Numbered from the stretch's first letter, positions 54,067 through 63,337 are shown. The stretch is 64,000 bases of DNA from Paenibacillus hamazuiensis (GCF_023276405.1 NZ_JALRMO010000001.1:124001-188000), one strand, 5' to 3'. The notes: generated by a model not told the origin, from the letters alone. Numbers and translations are program-made.

Positions 54067-55392
54067 GTGAAGTCGAATGAAGAATCCCGCAGTTTTAAGG
54101 AAAGGGGGCAGGAAGCCGCATTGAAGGACAAATGGCTCGTCTTGCTGCTGATGCTCGTTTCGGTTCCGATCGCGGGCGAGCTCAACTTTTATCCGTTTCA
54201 AAATCATTTTCGGGTAAGCCTCGGCACCCCGGTTTTTTTTCTGTTCCTGCTTTGGATCCGCCCCGTTCCTCCGTTTGTCTCGGGGGTGCTGGCCGGGGTC
54301 TCGGTTGCTGTTTTTCGCATGGGGCTGGAGCTCGTATTAGGGTCCGGTTGGAACTGGGAAGCCGCTTTTTTGCATCATTATCCCGTCTTCTTTTATTACT
54401 TGGTCTACGGTACCGTCTTTGCGGCTTTTCGAACGAACCGCCATCATGACAAGCCGCTGCTGCTCGGGCTGCAGGGCATCGTCATTGAAATCGCCGCGAC
54501 GGCGGCAGAGCTGCTGATGCGGAGCTCGGCGGCGGAGCGGCTGTCTTCTTTTGCCATCTGGAGCCAGATCGTGCTGATCGCTTTTTTTCGCAGCTTTTTC
54601 GTCATCGGCTTTTTCAATCTGATCAAACTGAGGCAGGCCCAAGCCGCGGAGGAACAGCAGCGGAAGGAAAAAGAAAAGATGCTTCTGCTGATCTCCGGGC
54701 TGTACGAGGAATCGGTTCAGCTCCAGAAAACGCTGCACAATGCGGAAAACATCACAAAGGAAAGTTACGACCTCTACCAGCTTCTTAAGGATAACCAGCC
54801 TGCGTTTCATGAAAATGCGGCTCAAAAGGCGCTCCGGATCGCCGGGCAGGTTCACGAGGTCAAAAAAGACAATCAGCGGATTTACGCGGGACTGTCCGGC
54901 TTAATAACGAACGAAAGCGATTATATGCGGCTGGATGAGCTGGCGGGCATCGCCCTGCGTTCGAACGATAAGTATGCCCGCTTACTGGGCAAGAAGATCG
55001 TTTTTAGGCTGCAAGCGGAGGGCGAACTTCCTTTATGCCGCACATACGCCACGTTGTCTTTACTGAATAACCTGGCCGCCAATGCCGTTGAGGCGATACC
55101 GGAGACGGGAGAAATCTTGATAGAGGTCAAGCGGGATCGCGATACGGTCCTGCTTCGTGTAACCGATAACGGTCCGGGCATTGCTCCGAAACATCGGGAA
55201 AACATCTTCATTCCCGGTTTTACGACGAAATTCGACGAGGCCGGCAATTCGTCCACGGGTATAGGGTTGTCCTATGTGAAGCAGGAGGTCGAGCGAATGG
55301 CGGGTACGGTTCGGGCCGAGCCCGGCCGCGGCGGGACCGGGGCCGTTTTTACGATCGAATTGCCTATCGGTCAAATAGGAAAGGAGGAGTAG
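54067..55392 (+). CDS. Sensor histidine kinase, GlnK (YcbA)-like
   Basis: 441 residues if started at the GTG at 54067; a TTG at 54121 with AGGAAG nearby is a good alternative. About six hydrophobic segments lie between residues 25 and 195, followed by a coiled region (EEQQRKEKEKMLLLISGLYEE) and an ATPase core with NNLAANAVEAI, DNGPGIAP and STGIGLSYVKQEV. With the next gene it matches the GlnK-GlnL pair of B. subtilis, which responds to glutamine. Divergence from gltP-aspA suggests control of acidic amino acid uptake. Confidence 0.86.
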   Translation: MKSNEESRSFKERGQEAALKDKWLVLLLMLVSVPIAGELNFYPFQNHFRVSLGTPVFFLFLLWIRPVPPFVSGVLAGVSVAVFRMGLELVLGSGWNWEAAFLHHYPVFFYYLVYGTVFAAFRTNRHHDKPLLLGLQGIVIEIAATAAELLMRSSAAERLSSFAIWSQIVLIAFFRSFFVIGFFNLIKLRQAQAAEEQQRKEKEKMLLLISGLYEESVQLQKTLHNAENITKESYDLYQLLKDNQPAFHENAAQKALRIAGQVHEVKKDNQRIYAGLSGLITNESDYMRLDELAGIALRSNDKYARLLGKKIVFRLQAEGELPLCRTYATLSLLNNLAANAVEAIPETGEILIEVKRDRDTVLLRVTDNGPGIAPKHRENIFIPGFTTKFDEAGNSSTGIGLSYVKQEVERMAGTVRAEPGRGGTGAVFTIELPIGQIGKEE

Positions 55393-55393
55393 C

Positions 55394-56326
55394 ATGCGTT
55401 TTTTTATCGTGGATGACGATCCGGCGGTTCGCTCCATGCTGGAGCAAATCATCGAAGACGAAAATTTGGGAAGCATAGTGGGAGAAGCGGGGGACGGAGC
55501 GCATATCGATCACTCCTTGCTCGCCCTGAGGCAAGCGGACATATTGCTGATCGATTTGCTGATGCCCGAGCGGGACGGCATTGAGACGGTGCGCGAGCTG
55601 GCCGGCGCCTTCGAAGGGAAAATCATCATGATTTCCCAGATGGAATCGAAGGAACTGATCGGCAAAGCGTATTCGCTTGGAATCGAATATTATATCACCA
55701 AGCCGATCAACCGTTTGGAAGTGATATCGGTGATTCGCAAAGTTTCCGAGCGGCTTCGCCTGCAGCGGTCGATCAAGGATATCCAGAAAACGCTGAGCGC
55801 CATCGGCCTTGGCGGTGGTGCAGCGGAGAAAGACGCGACGCCCCGCGAAAAAAGCATCATCGAGTGCGGCAACTACGTATTATCCGATCTCGGCCTGATC
55901 GGCGAAGCCGGCAGCAAGGATTTGCTCGAAATCCTCGACTATTTGTACCGTTATGAGGCCGATCATCCGCTCGAGCAAGGATTTCCGCAGCTTACCGACA
56001 TTTATCAGGAAATCGCCCGCAACAAGTTAGGTTCCTCCGCTTCCGAGGCCGATTTGAAAAAAGAGGTGAAAGCGGCTGAGCAGCGGGTGAGGCGGGCGGT
56101 GAACCAGGCGCTGAGCCATTTGGCCTCGTTGGGCCTGCTCGATTATGCGAATCCGAAGTTCGAGCAGTACGCCCCGAAGCTTTTTGACCTGAGCGACATT
56201 CGCAAAAGGATGAAGGAGCTGGAGAATGAAGAAACCGCCAATTTGGGGATGATTCGGCAAAACACGAAAAAGTTCATTCAGGTGCTTTATTTGGAGGCAA
56301 AGAGGTTAAGGGAGGGGCCGACCTAA
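55394..56326 (+). CDS. Response regulator, GlnL (YcbB)-like
   Basis: 310 residues; AAGGAGGAG overlaps the kinase stop and the ATG is 1 bp after it. The receiver domain has VDDDPAVRS, the phosphorylation site in ILLIDLLMPERDG, and YYITKPINR. The C-terminal part (about 140-310) is the YcbB-type effector domain (GNYVLSDLGLIGEAGSKDLLE; partial quotation), unrelated to OmpR or NarL output domains. Pairing with the preceding kinase is certain from context. Confidence 0.88.
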   Translation: MRFFIVDDDPAVRSMLEQIIEDENLGSIVGEAGDGAHIDHSLLALRQADILLIDLLMPERDGIETVRELAGAFEGKIIMISQMESKELIGKAYSLGIEYYITKPINRLEVISVIRKVSERLRLQRSIKDIQKTLSAIGLGGGAAEKDATPREKSIIECGNYVLSDLGLIGEAGSKDLLEILDYLYRYEADHPLEQGFPQLTDIYQEIARNKLGSSASEADLKKEVKAAEQRVRRAVNQALSHLASLGLLDYANPKFEQYAPKLFDLSDIRKRMKELENEETANLGMIRQNTKKFIQVLYLEAKRLREGPT

Positions 56327-56364
56327 AATCGGCTATCCCCCAATCAGGTCGGGGCGCCCAGGTG

Positions 56365-57000
56365 CTGCCGAAGGCTGAGAGCGCAAAAACGCGCTTTCAG
56401 GCAGCAAACCGGGCCCGCGGAGGCGGAGCTTGAGGCGGAGAGCCGGAAAAACCGACTCTCCGCCGCCGTACCCCGCCTCGCGGAAGGCTGAGAGCGCAAA
56501 AACGCGCTCTCAGTGAGCATACCGGGCCCAGGGAGATGGAGCCGGAAGCGGAGAGCCGGAAAAACCGACTCTCCGCCGCCGTACCCCGCCCCGCCGAAGC
56601 CTGAGAGCGCAAAAACGCGCTCTCAGGCAGCAAACCGGGCCCGCGAGGGCGGAGATGCGAGCGGAGAGCCGGAAAAACCGTCTCTCCGCCGCCGTACCTC
56701 GCCTCGCCGAAGCCTGAGAGCGCAAAAACGCGCTCTCAGGCAGCATATCGGGCCCGCGAGGGCGGAGCTGCGAGCGGAGAACCGGAAAAACCGTCTCACC
56801 GCCGCTGTGCCCCGACCCGCCGGAGCCTGAGAGCGCAAAAACGCGCTCTCAGGCAGCACATCGGGCCCGCGGAGGCGGAGCTGCAATCGGAGAGCCGGAA
56901 AAACCGTCTCTCCGCCGCCGTACCCCGCCTCGCCGAAGGCTGAGAGCGCAAAAACGCGCTCTCAGGCAGCAAACCGGGCCCGAGGAGGCGGAGCCTCCTC
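56365..57000. repeat. Six-copy tandem repeat of 113 bp with two hairpins per unit
   Basis: The hairpin TGAGAGCGC-AAAAA-(C)GCGCTCTCA starts at 56376, 56489, 56602, 56715, 56828 and 56941, a spacing of exactly 113 bp each time. Between successive copies lies a second hairpin, GGAGAGCCGG-AAAAA-CCG(A/T)CTCTCC, and a conserved CGGGCCCGCGAGGGCGGAG-like linker. Both loops are AAAAA. Since 113 is not divisible by three, open frames across the array are accidental. It fills the 703-bp gap between the glnL-like gene and padR. Confidence 0.95.
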
Positions 57001-57029
57001 GTAAACAGAGGATGATTCAACGGTACGTG

Positions 57030-57605
57030 TCAATCGCTTTTAAACCCTTCTCCATTCATCCGATGACTATCAATCAACTGTAAAACCCACTTTTCGTCAA
57101 AACGGAGCTTTTCCAACCGATGACGGAAAAAAATCAGAATATACTGCTGTTCTCCCGTGGGAATCCGCTCATCTTTACTTGCATACTCCAACCGTTCTTC
57201 CTCGTAGCGGATTTCATAACGGAGGTAATCCTTGTACTGGTGTAAAATTAAATATTGCAATTCCTTGCCGATCAGATCAAAATTTTTCAGCTTCGTATAA
57301 AAATGCTGTTCGTAATCCGGCGAGTATGGAATCGGTTCTTCCATCAAACGAAAAAATCGTCTCCTGCCATCTTCCGTGATGGTATACATCTTTTTCTTTT
57401 TTCCTCTTCCCTGCCGGTCGCCCTCCGGTTGTTCGTCGGGAACCTGGTCGATCAAGCCGTCCGCAAGCAGGCCGTGAATGAGCGGATAAAGCACCCCCCA
57501 GCTGATTTTCCGCGTCGGCCCAATAATCGCGTTCAAAATCTGATGCAGCAAATAGCCATGCATCGGGCTATTCATCAATTCGCCCAGAATAAACAGTTCG
57601 TTCAA
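57030..57605 (-). CDS. PadR-family transcriptional regulator
   Basis: 191 residues from a TTG at 57605 with AAGGGGG eight bases upstream. The N-terminal winged helix (ILGELMNSPMHGYLLHQIL and SWGVLYPLIHGLLADGLID) is of the PadR type, with a C-terminal helical dimerisation domain (FYTKLKNFDLIGKELQYLIL). PadR proteins usually repress efflux or detoxification genes and release DNA on binding the drug. The operator TTATATC-N5-GATATAA lies 37 bp upstream, and again before the glyoxalase-efflux operon. Confidence 0.9.
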   Translation of the reverse strand: MNELFILGELMNSPMHGYLLHQILNAIIGPTRKISWGVLYPLIHGLLADGLIDQVPDEQPEGDRQGRGKKKKMYTITEDGRRRFFRLMEEPIPYSPDYEQHFYTKLKNFDLIGKELQYLILHQYKDYLRYEIRYEEERLEYASKDERIPTGEQQYILIFFRHRLEKLRFDEKWVLQLIDSHRMNGEGFKSD

Positions 57606-57641
57606 ACGGATGGCCCCCTTACTGGTTATAACTGCCTTTTA

Positions 57642-57660
57642 TTATATCGCAAAGATATAA
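57642..57660. promoter_or_regulatory. Candidate PadR operator, site 1
   Basis: TTATATC, five bases, GATATAA: a perfect dyad upstream of padR, with the same arms and spacing as the site at 59653-59671. Confidence 0.78.
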
Positions 57661-57699
57661 TAAGTAAACGACAGTTTAACGCAAGGTGCCGGAAAAAAG

Positions 57700-57727
57700 A
57701 AAAAGCCGCGATCGCCGCGGCTTTTTC
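57700..57727 (-). terminator. Terminator after the efflux gene
   Basis: Stem AAAAAGCCGCG with CGCGGCTTTTT and T-rich tails on both strands; it can work in either direction, but lies behind the minus-strand efflux gene. Confidence 0.85.
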
Positions 57728-57826
57728 CTGGTTCCGTAACTCCAACTCGCACTTCCCGTACGCCCCGGCGCAGCTCAAATGCGACCGCATCCGTTTCTGC
57801 CGGTTTCTTCCAATCCGCGCCACTTG

Positions 57827-59221
57827 TCATACCGACCGCTGCTGCACCATCACCTCGCGATGTTTCGGCAGGAGCTGCACGACGAGCAGGTTCGCAATCG
57901 CAATGGCAAACATGAGCAGAAAAACGGCATGCATTCCGGCAGCCAGCTCCGATTTGGAACCGGTCGTTGTCACATGCTGGTTGTAAATCGTGCCAAACAC
58001 CGCGATGCCTATCGTTTGGCCCATTGAGCGCAGCAGCATGCTGGAAGCGTTGACGACGCCGCGTTTTTCCCAGCCGACGACGGATTGCACGACAACGGTG
58101 GAGGGCGTTGATACAAAGCCCATTCCGAACCCGATTACGACGAGAATTCCGATCCAGTAAACGTAAGGGGAGTTCATCTGAAGCGCCGCAAGCCAAACGG
58201 AGCCGGCGACTATCAGACCGGAACCGAACACGATCGACGCTTTCACTCCAATCCGGTACATGAGCCTGCCGGCCATGTTGGCAGCAAGCGGCCAGGCCAG
58301 CGACATCGGCATGACGATCAGGCCCGAGCTTGTTGCGGAATGGCCAAGCACGGACTGGATCCAGATGGGCGAATAAATCGTTAAGCCCGTCGTGATGCTG
58401 TACGCCAGAAAACCGCTGATATTCGTCACGTTTAACACGCGGATGCGGAAAATCGACAAAGGCATCATCGGCTCTTCCGCCCGTTTTTCGATCAGAAGGA
58501 ACAACAGCAAAAACACGATTGCTACTGCGAACAGCCCCACAATCAGCGGGGAACCCCACGGATGGTTGACCCCGCCGCTCTGCAGCGAATACAGGAGCGC
58601 AGAGATGGAGATGGTAAAGGTGAGCACGCCGAGGTAATCGATTTTTTTCGCACGGCGGCCGGCCGGTTGGTGCAAAAACACGACGACGAGCAGCAGGGCG
58701 ACGGCGCCTATCGGCACGTTGATGTAAAAAATCCAGCGCCACGATACTTGATCGACAAAATAGCCGCCGACAAGCGGGCCGAGCAGACCGGCCACGGACC
58801 AAACAGAAGTGAAGAGGCCCACCATTTTCCCTCGTTTTTCACCCGGGAATAAATCCCCGATAATCGTATAACATACGGGCGTCAGCGCCCCGGCCCCCAA
58901 TCCTTGCAACGCCCGAAACCCAACGAGTTCCGCCATCGACTGTGAGGCCCCGCACAGAACGGAGCCGAGAATAAACAAGCCGATGCCGACGGCCAACACG
59001 CCTTTGCGCCCGAACAAATCGGCCAGCTTGCCGAAAACGGGCGTCGCCACGCAACCGGTCAATGTATAAATGGCAAACACCCAGCTAAACAGGTTCTCGC
59101 CCTGCAAATCCGCAATCATATGCGGGGTGGCGGTGGCGACGACGGTCACGTCCATCGCGCCGATGAACATCGCTGCCAGCAGTCCGATGACAACCATGTT
59201 GACGTTGGTTTTCGGTGTCAT
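57827..59221 (-). CDS. Multidrug MFS transporter, DHA2 family (14 segments)
   Basis: 464 residues. The motifs GKLADLFGRKGVL (loop 2-3), MAELVGFRALQGLGAGAL and WSVAGLLGPLVGGYFVDQVSWRWIFYINVPIG (partial quotations) are those of the DHA2 drug:proton antiporters. A 7-codon leader frame (59218-59241, MKRSVFL) with GGAGGGG before it overlaps the transporter start by ATGA, so translation may be coupled through it. It lies 41 bp after the glyoxalase gene and is probably in one PadR-controlled operon with it. Confidence 0.92.
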   Translation of the reverse strand: MTPKTNVNMVVIGLLAAMFIGAMDVTVVATATPHMIADLQGENLFSWVFAIYTLTGCVATPVFGKLADLFGRKGVLAVGIGLFILGSVLCGASQSMAELVGFRALQGLGAGALTPVCYTIIGDLFPGEKRGKMVGLFTSVWSVAGLLGPLVGGYFVDQVSWRWIFYINVPIGAVALLLVVVFLHQPAGRRAKKIDYLGVLTFTISISALLYSLQSGGVNHPWGSPLIVGLFAVAIVFLLLFLLIEKRAEEPMMPLSIFRIRVLNVTNISGFLAYSITTGLTIYSPIWIQSVLGHSATSSGLIVMPMSLAWPLAANMAGRLMYRIGVKASIVFGSGLIVAGSVWLAALQMNSPYVYWIGILVVIGFGMGFVSTPSTVVVQSVVGWEKRGVVNASSMLLRSMGQTIGIAVFGTIYNQHVTTTGSKSELAAGMHAVFLLMFAIAIANLLVVQLLPKHREVMVQQRSV

Positions 59222-59262
59222 AGGAAGACGCTTCTTTTCATTTCACATTTCCCCTCCTTTAC

Positions 59263-59616
59263 TTAACGATTACAAATCAAGTAAAGGGTATTGCCGTCAG
59301 GATCACTGAAGTGTACGAGTCTGGCCGCTTGGCCTTGTACATAATCATGGAATTCAACACCCCGGGATTTCAACGTCTCGACGGCTGATTCCAATTCCTC
59401 TACCTCAAATCCAATGGACATGCTGCCGGATGTTCCCGGTTGCATACCTTGTTCTCCGGTAAGATGCAGGAGTCCGATCGTCAATCCCGGTGCTTCGACC
59501 TGCGCAAAATGCCCGTCCGTTTCGTGCTGCAGCTTCAAACCAAGAGTTTCGACGTAAAACTGCACCGCCTTTTTAAAATCCGCCACCATAACAGATACAT
59601 GGCCACTTTTGAACAT
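59263..59616 (-). CDS. Glyoxalase/bleomycin-resistance (VOC) family protein
   Basis: 117 residues, AAGGAGG upstream. The two beta-alpha-beta-beta-beta modules are seen in GHVSVMVADFKKAVQFYVETLG and GSMSIGFEVEELESAVETL (partial), ending HFSDPDGNTLYLICN. Metal-ligand-like His and Glu residues are at the expected ends. Function could be drug binding or glutathione-independent aldehyde conversion. The PadR-type operator just upstream links it to efflux and detoxification. Confidence 0.88.
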   Translation of the reverse strand: MFKSGHVSVMVADFKKAVQFYVETLGLKLQHETDGHFAQVEAPGLTIGLLHLTGEQGMQPGTSGSMSIGFEVEELESAVETLKSRGVEFHDYVQGQAARLVHFSDPDGNTLYLICNR

Positions 59617-59652
59617 AGAAAATTTCCTCCTTATTTGTTTGATCGTGTTTTA

Positions 59653-59671
59653 TTATATCATAACGATATAA
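59653..59671. promoter_or_regulatory. Candidate PadR operator, site 2
   Basis: TTATATC, five bases, GATATAA, 36 bp upstream of the glyoxalase start; identical arms to the site before padR. Confidence 0.78.
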
Positions 59672-59761
59672 AAAATAAATATATTTTTTAGATATATAAA
59701 TCCATGAGAAGTGAGCCAAAACGGCTATTGCCCTTGCACGCAACTTTTGCTAAGATGATCT

Positions 59762-59789
59762 CGACTTATTAAATTGATTTAATAAGTCG
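59762..59789. promoter_or_regulatory. 28-bp perfect palindrome upstream of the ROK regulator
   Basis: Arms CGACTTATTAAAT and ATTTAATAAGTCG (13 bases each, no mismatch) flank TG. It lies 32 bp before the ROK regulator start. ROK repressors of the XylR type bind long AT-rich palindromes, so this is the probable operator for autoregulation and for the transporter downstream. Confidence 0.75.
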
Positions 59790-59821
59790 CAGCACTTTTA
59801 TGATGAAAGGCTTTGATTTAT

Positions 59822-60847
59822 ATGACGAACGTGTTTAAAACACCGAAGGAGATAAGAGAGCCGCTCATTTGCCGCATCCGCGCGGGACTCATCATGATGG
59901 GAAGCGCCACGAAAGCGGAGCTCAGCCAGCGATTGGGGATCAGCTTTCCGACGATCAGCAAGTTTATGGCCCAGATGGAGAAGGACGGAGAAATCCGCTA
60001 TACCGGCGATGATGATTCCAGCGGAGGCAGGAGGGCAAAGCGCTATACCTACAATCCGGAGTACATGTTGGGACTGGCGATTTTTATCGAGAAAAACGAG
60101 ACGAATTATTTGATATTCAACTGTATGGGGGAGGTCAAGGAGAAGGGGACAAAGCCAAGCGTTCTACAACAAGATGCGCAGCTGCTGGCGGACCTTATTG
60201 AAACGCTGATCGAGAATTATCCAAATCTTCGTTCCATCGCTATCGGAGTGCCAGGTGCCGTTAACAATGGGAATATCATCTTTATCCCGCAATATCGGCA
60301 ATTCCTTGATTATGATTTGAAAGGGGAATTGGAATCACGCTTCCAAATTCCGGTTGTGGTCGAAAATGATATGAATGCATCGGTGCTTGGATATGCGTCG
60401 AACTTTCAGATTGAGAACGATTCGTTGGTTTATCTATATTTCGGTAAGAACGGGCCGGGTTCCGGAATTATGATCAATGGAGAGGTCGTTCGAGGCAGCA
60501 CGTTTTTCTCGGGCGAGATTTCTTTTGTACCTCAGTACGATAATCAATCTTTCCTGCAGGCGGTGCAGACGGATGAAAGCAGCGGCCGGATTGCATTGGC
60601 CAAAGATAAACAGATTGATGCCGTCGCCCGTTTAATCTCCACATTCGCCGCGATTCTCAACCCCAGGGCCGTCATTTTTTGCGATGATGAGGTAGACGAA
60701 GCGCTTTTGGCCAGGATCTCGGATAGAAGCTCGGCCTATTTCCCGCAAGAACATTTGCCGACGCTTATAATGAGCAGCTGGAGACAGGATTATTTGAACG
60801 GCTTGCAGCATTTAGCGCTTAATCTGATGATTACAGAATATGGATAA
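59822..60847 (+). CDS. ROK-family transcriptional regulator (NagC/XylR-like)
   Basis: 341 residues from the ATG at 59822 (GAAAGG 11 bases upstream); a TTG at 59813 is also possible but too near the ribosome site. The N-terminal helix-turn-helix is TKAELSQRLGISFPTISKFMAQME. The sugar-kinase-like domain follows (SIAIGVPGAVNNGNI, VVENDMNASVLGYAS, GPGSGIMINGEVVRGS). The zinc-binding cysteine cluster of ROK proteins is absent and no ATP motif is complete, so it is a regulator and not a kinase. It probably represses the MFS gene that follows. Confidence 0.9.
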   Translation: MTNVFKTPKEIREPLICRIRAGLIMMGSATKAELSQRLGISFPTISKFMAQMEKDGEIRYTGDDDSSGGRRAKRYTYNPEYMLGLAIFIEKNETNYLIFNCMGEVKEKGTKPSVLQQDAQLLADLIETLIENYPNLRSIAIGVPGAVNNGNIIFIPQYRQFLDYDLKGELESRFQIPVVVENDMNASVLGYASNFQIENDSLVYLYFGKNGPGSGIMINGEVVRGSTFFSGEISFVPQYDNQSFLQAVQTDESSGRIALAKDKQIDAVARLISTFAAILNPRAVIFCDDEVDEALLARISDRSSAYFPQEHLPTLIMSSWRQDYLNGLQHLALNLMITEYG

Positions 60848-60895
60848 TATTGGATTATATGAAAATAAAAATATCTCTCCAAAGGGAGTGGCACG

Positions 60896-62114
60896 ATGGC
60901 GACCATGTTTTTAGTTATTATCTATCTGGCATTTATTAGCCTGGGGATTCCGGATTCCCTGCTTGGATCGGCATGGCCCATAATGCGGCCCGAGCTCGGG
61001 GCTTCATTTGGCTTCGCGGGGATCTTGTCCATGATTGCGGCCGGAGGAACGATCGTATCCAGTCTGGCAAGCGGGAGTTTGGTTCAGCGAATGGGGACGG
61101 GAAAAATTACTCTGATCAGCTGCTGCCTTACCGCAGGAGCGCTGCTTGGATTCTCTATGGCCCCCTCGATAATGTGGTTTGTCCTTTTGGCTGTTCCTCT
61201 TGGTCTGGGCGGAGGGGCCATCGATGCGGCGCTCAATCATTATGTAGCTGAAAATTTTGAGGCCCGTCACATGAGCTGGCTGCACTGTTTTTGGGGTGTC
61301 GGGGCAACTATGGGACCCATTATTATGTCTTTTTTTATTGCCGAACATAACTCATGGAGAGATGGCTATAGTGCGGTATCCATGATCCAGTTTGCGCTCG
61401 CGATTATCGATTATATTGTTTGTCACGCTCCCCTTATGGAAACGTGTTGCTGCGATCAGGGGGGGTGAGCAGCTGAACGATAAGATTCCCCAAAACCAAG
61501 TCGAATCTGAACCTGCGGGCAGTTCCAAAACTAACGTGCTCCGGATCAAAGGCGTTAAACATACGCTTATCGCTTTTTTGTTCTATTGCGGAGTTGAATC
61601 CACGGTGGGACTATGGGGAGCCAGCTATTTGGTGGGTGCAAGAAATATGACGGCCGAGACGGCTGCCGGATGGATTTCTTTATACTACGGTGGAATAACT
61701 GTGGGAAGGCTGATTACCGGTTTTATTACTTTGAAAGTCCACAATCGTGTGTTAATCCGGTGCGGTCAAATCATTGCCCTTGCAGGCGGGCTGATGCTGT
61801 TGTTACCGCTGCCTCAACTTTTCCTGGTTGGGCTTATTCTTATTGGCCTCGGGCTTGCCCCTATCTACCCCGGTCTTCTTCATGAAACGCCAACACGCTT
61901 CGGACAAGAAAATTCCGCCAAAATAATGGGGTATCAGATGGCAGTCGCATATTCGGGAACGACATTTTTACCGCCGCTTTTCGGATTGCTCGCCGCACAG
62001 ACGAGCATAGCTCTGCTCCCTTTTATTGCGATCGGTTTCGTTGTTTTGATGATGATGAGTGCAGAGAAAGTAAACCATATTTTGAACAATCCGACGAAAT
62101 CCATTAGCATCTAG
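60896..62114 (+). pseudogene. Sugar MFS transporter interrupted by a frameshift
   Basis: The first frame (60896-61468) encodes 190 residues with MFS features up to GATMGPIIMSFFIAEHNSWRDG, then ends in unrelated residues. A second frame (open from 61392 to 62114) continues the fold from ILFVTLPLWKRV through LIAFLFYCGVESTVGLWGAS to the C-terminus. Joining them near 61400-61435 by a +1 shift gives one protein of about 400 residues with 12 segments, similar to FucP-like/FHS transporters. It may be a true pseudogene, a sequencing error or, less likely, programmed frameshifting. It follows the ROK regulator by 48 bp. Confidence 0.82.
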
Positions 62115-62248
62115 ACTCCATCGCCTTTTATTGAAATGTTATGCCGATCCGCTTAGTCCCATGAAGAATTCCGCATTTTGCGAAATTATCGGTTCCCAAA
62201 ACCGGTGAACCCGCGTAATTTATCGCAAAAGGGAATGCGGAGGGAACG

Positions 62249-63337
62249 ATGTTGAAACCGGTGATCGGAATTCTTGCATATCGGAAAGGCGCCTTTTTCG
62301 AAAACGCCAAATTTTTGCGCGACCTGATCAGGGAAGGAAAAAAGCTGGGGGCCGACGTTTATGCGTTTTCACACGTCGACCTGCTTGAAAAGTCGAGGAA
62401 AATCCGCGGATACGTTCCGGATGAACGGGGAAAATGGACTAAACGAATCAGCTCGTGGCCGGATATCGTGATTGATTTTTGCAGAATGCTGCGCAAGCCG
62501 TATCGGGATATGCGCCGCCGCAAAGACTTATTCCCGTATGCGAATAACAAGTTTACGTACAAGTGGAAGGCGATGCTCTTGTTCTCCGAGTCGGAGCAGG
62601 TCAAAAAATGGATACCGGAGACCGGCGTTTATTCCTCTTCCCGGCTGAGCGAGATGCTGGAGAAATACCCCATCGTTTATGTGAAACCGGGAAACGGCAC
62701 CGGCGGGCACAGTATCGCCAAAATCAAAAAAGCGGTGGGCGGATACGTCCTTCAAGGCCGGAAAAGATCCGGCAAAAAGATCATGGAGACGCTGAAGTCG
62801 GAGGCGTCCGTGCTGCGGCGCATTCGGCGGTGGGTCCGCGCGGAGCAGATCCGTTCCGGCAATTTCATGGTCCAGCAGGGACTCGATTTGGAGCTGCTTC
62901 CGGGGCGAATGATCGATACGCGGCTGATCGTGCAGAAGAATGGCAAGGGGGCTTGGGTCGTTACGGGAAAAGCGCTCAGAGTCGGAGCGAAAAACAGCCC
63001 GACGACCAATCTCATCTACGGCGACGGCAAAGCCTTGCGCTTCGACAGCTTTATGAAGGAGCGGTTCGGAGCGGAAAAAGCGGAGCAAATCAGCCGGGAA
63101 TGCGACGAGCTCGCGCTTCGCCTGATGGAAGTGATCGAAGGGAAATTCGGCTCCATGATCGAGTTTGGGCTCGATATCGGAATCGATACGAAAGGGAATG
63201 TATGGTTCATCGAGGCGAATCCGAAGCCGAGTCACGAGGCGTTCATCAAGTCCGGGGAATTGGCCGCATACCGCAAATCGATTCGCCGCCCGATCCAATA
63301 TGCGATGTTTTTGGCCGGGCGATTAAAGGGAAGATAA
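62249..63337 (+). CDS. YheC/YheD-family endospore coat-associated ATP-grasp protein
   Basis: 362 residues; GGAGGGAACG precedes the ATG. The N-terminus PVIGILAYRKGAFFENAKF leads to an ATP-grasp core: YVKPGNGTGGHSIAKI, VQQGLDLELLPGRMIDTR (shortened), SMIEFGLDIGID and VWFIEANPKPSHEAF with the metal-binding Glu-Asn pair. Family members are found on spores and their reaction is unknown; ATP-grasp enzymes ligate carboxylates to amines. It is convergent with the deacetylase gene and the two coding ends overlap by 15 bp. Confidence 0.9.
   Translation: MLKPVIGILAYRKGAFFENAKFLRDLIREGKKLGADVYAFSHVDLLEKSRKIRGYVPDERGKWTKRISSWPDIVIDFCRMLRKPYRDMRRRKDLFPYANNKFTYKWKAMLLFSESEQVKKWIPETGVYSSSRLSEMLEKYPIVYVKPGNGTGGHSIAKIKKAVGGYVLQGRKRSGKKIMETLKSEASVLRRIRRWVRAEQIRSGNFMVQQGLDLELLPGRMIDTRLIVQKNGKGAWVVTGKALRVGAKNSPTTNLIYGDGKALRFDSFMKERFGAEKAEQISRECDELALRLMEVIEGKFGSMIEFGLDIGIDTKGNVWFIEANPKPSHEAFIKSGELAAYRKSIRRPIQYAMFLAGRLKGR

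Noticed and set aside
56365-57000. CRISPR array
   Set aside because: Units repeat over their full length without unique spacers and no cas gene is present.
56397-57020. Several overlapping minus-strand open frames of 70-90 codons with similar sequences
   Set aside because: They are translations of the 113-bp tandem repeat in changing frames; the period is not a multiple of three and there are no ribosome sites.
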